NCBI GenBank assembly: GCA_001303225.1
Contig: LJNI01000031.1
Coordinates: forward strand, 1 to 30,522
Direction of reading: 5' to 3'
From: a candidate division TA06 bacterium DG_78
GTDB lineage: Bacteria > Hydrothermota > Tepidihabitantia > SM23-42
Length of the DNA: 30,522 bases
Shown: positions 29,790-30,522 of the stretch, one piece after another
Layout: the number at the start of each line of letters is the position of its first letter
Numbering within the stretch: position 1 is the first letter of the stretch
Program-made: the position numbers and the translations under genes
The notes under the pieces: generated by a model
Told to the model about the DNA's origin: nothing
What the model saw: only the letters and a program-made list of their open reading frames with translations
The model's database searches: none

Positions 29790-29860
29790 GCTTAGTGGTT
29801 TTCTCGATATTCTCTGCTGATATACGTGTTAAAATCTAACTAAAGAGTCTGCAGCTTTTA

Positions 29861-30505
29861 TTATTTACAAATAATTACCCGCGCGCCTTCTTCAGTGTGG
29901 TCAAAAGATATAATATTCTGTTTTCCTATGAGCAATTCAATCTCTTCATCAGTATAGCGGCGAAACAACATACCTACATACTCACCGTGAATATACTTGA
30001 AGGTTCCATCAACGAGTACTTCTGCCAGATGAATAATATCCTCGTCTTGTTTGGGATGGTCGAAGGTTAAGAGTATTGCTTTGCCTGGAACCAAAACTCT
30101 GCGTATTTCACCGAGCACTCGTCGGGCGCAGTCTGTTGTCACATGGTCTATCGCAGCCATGCACATCACACCCGCGAAGAAATCATTAGGAAAAGCAAGG
30201 TTATCCATTGTTCCCTGTTTGAATGTTCCGGAAAGATTGAAACGTACGAACCGTTTCTTGCAAAATTCTATCGCTGACTTGGCAAAATCGATTCCATAAA
30301 CCGTGTAACCGCGTTGTGCTAAATAGTGTGCATTACGACCTCCACCACACGCTACATCAAGGACAGTATCACCTTCTTTGAGATATTTGTCACAGAAATG
30401 AGCAAGGGTTGCAGCAGGTTTACTCTCAGAAAAATCATACGTTTCTGGATCTATGTCTTTAAAACGACTCTCCCAATAGTCTTGTGGACTGATATTATTC
30501 TTCAT
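29861..30505 (-). CDS. Class I SAM methyltransferase (TehB-like)
   Basis: The 214-residue protein is a Methyltransf_25/TehB-like enzyme: DYWESRFKDID (9-19), motif I VLDVACGGGRNAHYLA (48-63), motif II YTVYGIDFAKSAIEFCKK (about 67-84), FAGVMCMAAIDHV (about 109-121) and GKAILLTFDHPKQDE (about 141-155). The W-E-x-R start and the C-G-x-G-R-N-x-x-x-L-A motif are characteristic of the TehB/thiopurine-type group that methylates small molecules, including tellurite. The substrate here is unknown. The start ATG lies 17 bases from the window edge; TAATAG three bases before it gives no usable ribosome site, so the promoter is beyond the window. Confidence 0.9.
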   Translation of the reverse strand: MKNNISPQDYWESRFKDIDPETYDFSESKPAATLAHFCDKYLKEGDTVLDVACGGGRNAHYLAQRGYTVYGIDFAKSAIEFCKKRFVRFNLSGTFKQGTMDNLAFPNDFFAGVMCMAAIDHVTTDCARRVLGEIRRVLVPGKAILLTFDHPKQDEDIIHLAEVLVDGTFKYIHGEYVGMLFRRYTDEEIELLIGKQNIISFDHTEEGARVIICK

Positions 30506-30522
30506 ACACTATTACACACTTA

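Noticed and set aside
1..30522. CRISPR array, prophage, insertion sequence, tRNA or rRNA
   Set aside because: No regularly spaced repeats, transposase or integrase motifs, or RNA-gene sequence were seen on either strand.

Overview
The window is about 30.5 kb of bacterial chromosome of moderately low GC. It has 36 likely protein genes, two gene remnants and about a dozen readable promoters. There are no tRNA or rRNA genes, CRISPR arrays, insertion sequences or phage genes. No gene-free stretch exceeds 300 bases. The longest gaps are 1644-1896 (leader and promoter of an RNA-binding protein gene), 1099-1346 (hairpins between convergent genes) and 6387-6606 (a decayed methyltransferase gene). Two exported proteins end in FlgD-like Ig domains of the kind used as C-terminal sorting signals. 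Together with many small lipoproteins and an accessory mix of methyltransferases, cupins, GNAT and VOC proteins, this suggests a Gram-negative lineage of the FCB group or a candidate phylum near it (WOR-3/Stahlbacteria-like is my best guess). That placement is inference.

Layout. At 1-1100 a partial MscL gene (-) diverges from an M48 lipoprotein protease gene (+). From 1347 to 27813 every gene lies on the minus strand, in short operons read right to left: an RRM protein (1347-1643); a secreted oligopeptidase B and a beta-helix surface protein (1897-6007); a cupin, a methyltransferase remnant and an SGNH-like exported protein (6090-7473); a TIR-like protein, a peroxiredoxin remnant and a HAD hydrolase (7557-8871); a MATE transporter; an O-methyltransferase with two small membrane proteins and an SRPBCC protein (10486-12431); an ankyrin/beta-propeller protein, a DUF6504-like protein and a double-cluster ferredoxin (12502-15225); a set of small membrane, cupin and amidotransferase-like genes (15317-17724); the run 17807-23977 (exported class II amidotransferase-like enzyme, DUF3795 protein, cysteine-rich protein, radical SAM protein, exported M1 peptidase); a nitroreductase/VOC/GNAT set with an exported protein (24039-26574); and a membrane methyltransferase with a 2H phosphodiesterase (26643-27813). 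At 27936-29682 a PhoU/RCK_C protein and an MgtE-type transporter run on the plus strand and converge on a last methyltransferase gene.

Regulation. The promoters are unusually uniform: TTGACA or TTGACT, a 16-bp spacer, then TACAAT or TATAAT. At three genes (M48, O-methyltransferase, MATE) the -10 box ends 5-6 nt before the start codon and there is no Shine-Dalgarno sequence, which predicts leaderless mRNAs. Most other genes have strong AAGGAGG-type sites, and these correct several starts. Both convergent junctions carry perfect hairpins without a U-tract.

Best candidates for something undescribed: the five-gene run 17807-23977, in which a radical SAM enzyme and a cysteine-rich partner sit between two exported hydrolases; and the lone ThsB-like TIR gene coupled to a peroxiredoxin remnant and a HAD hydrolase.
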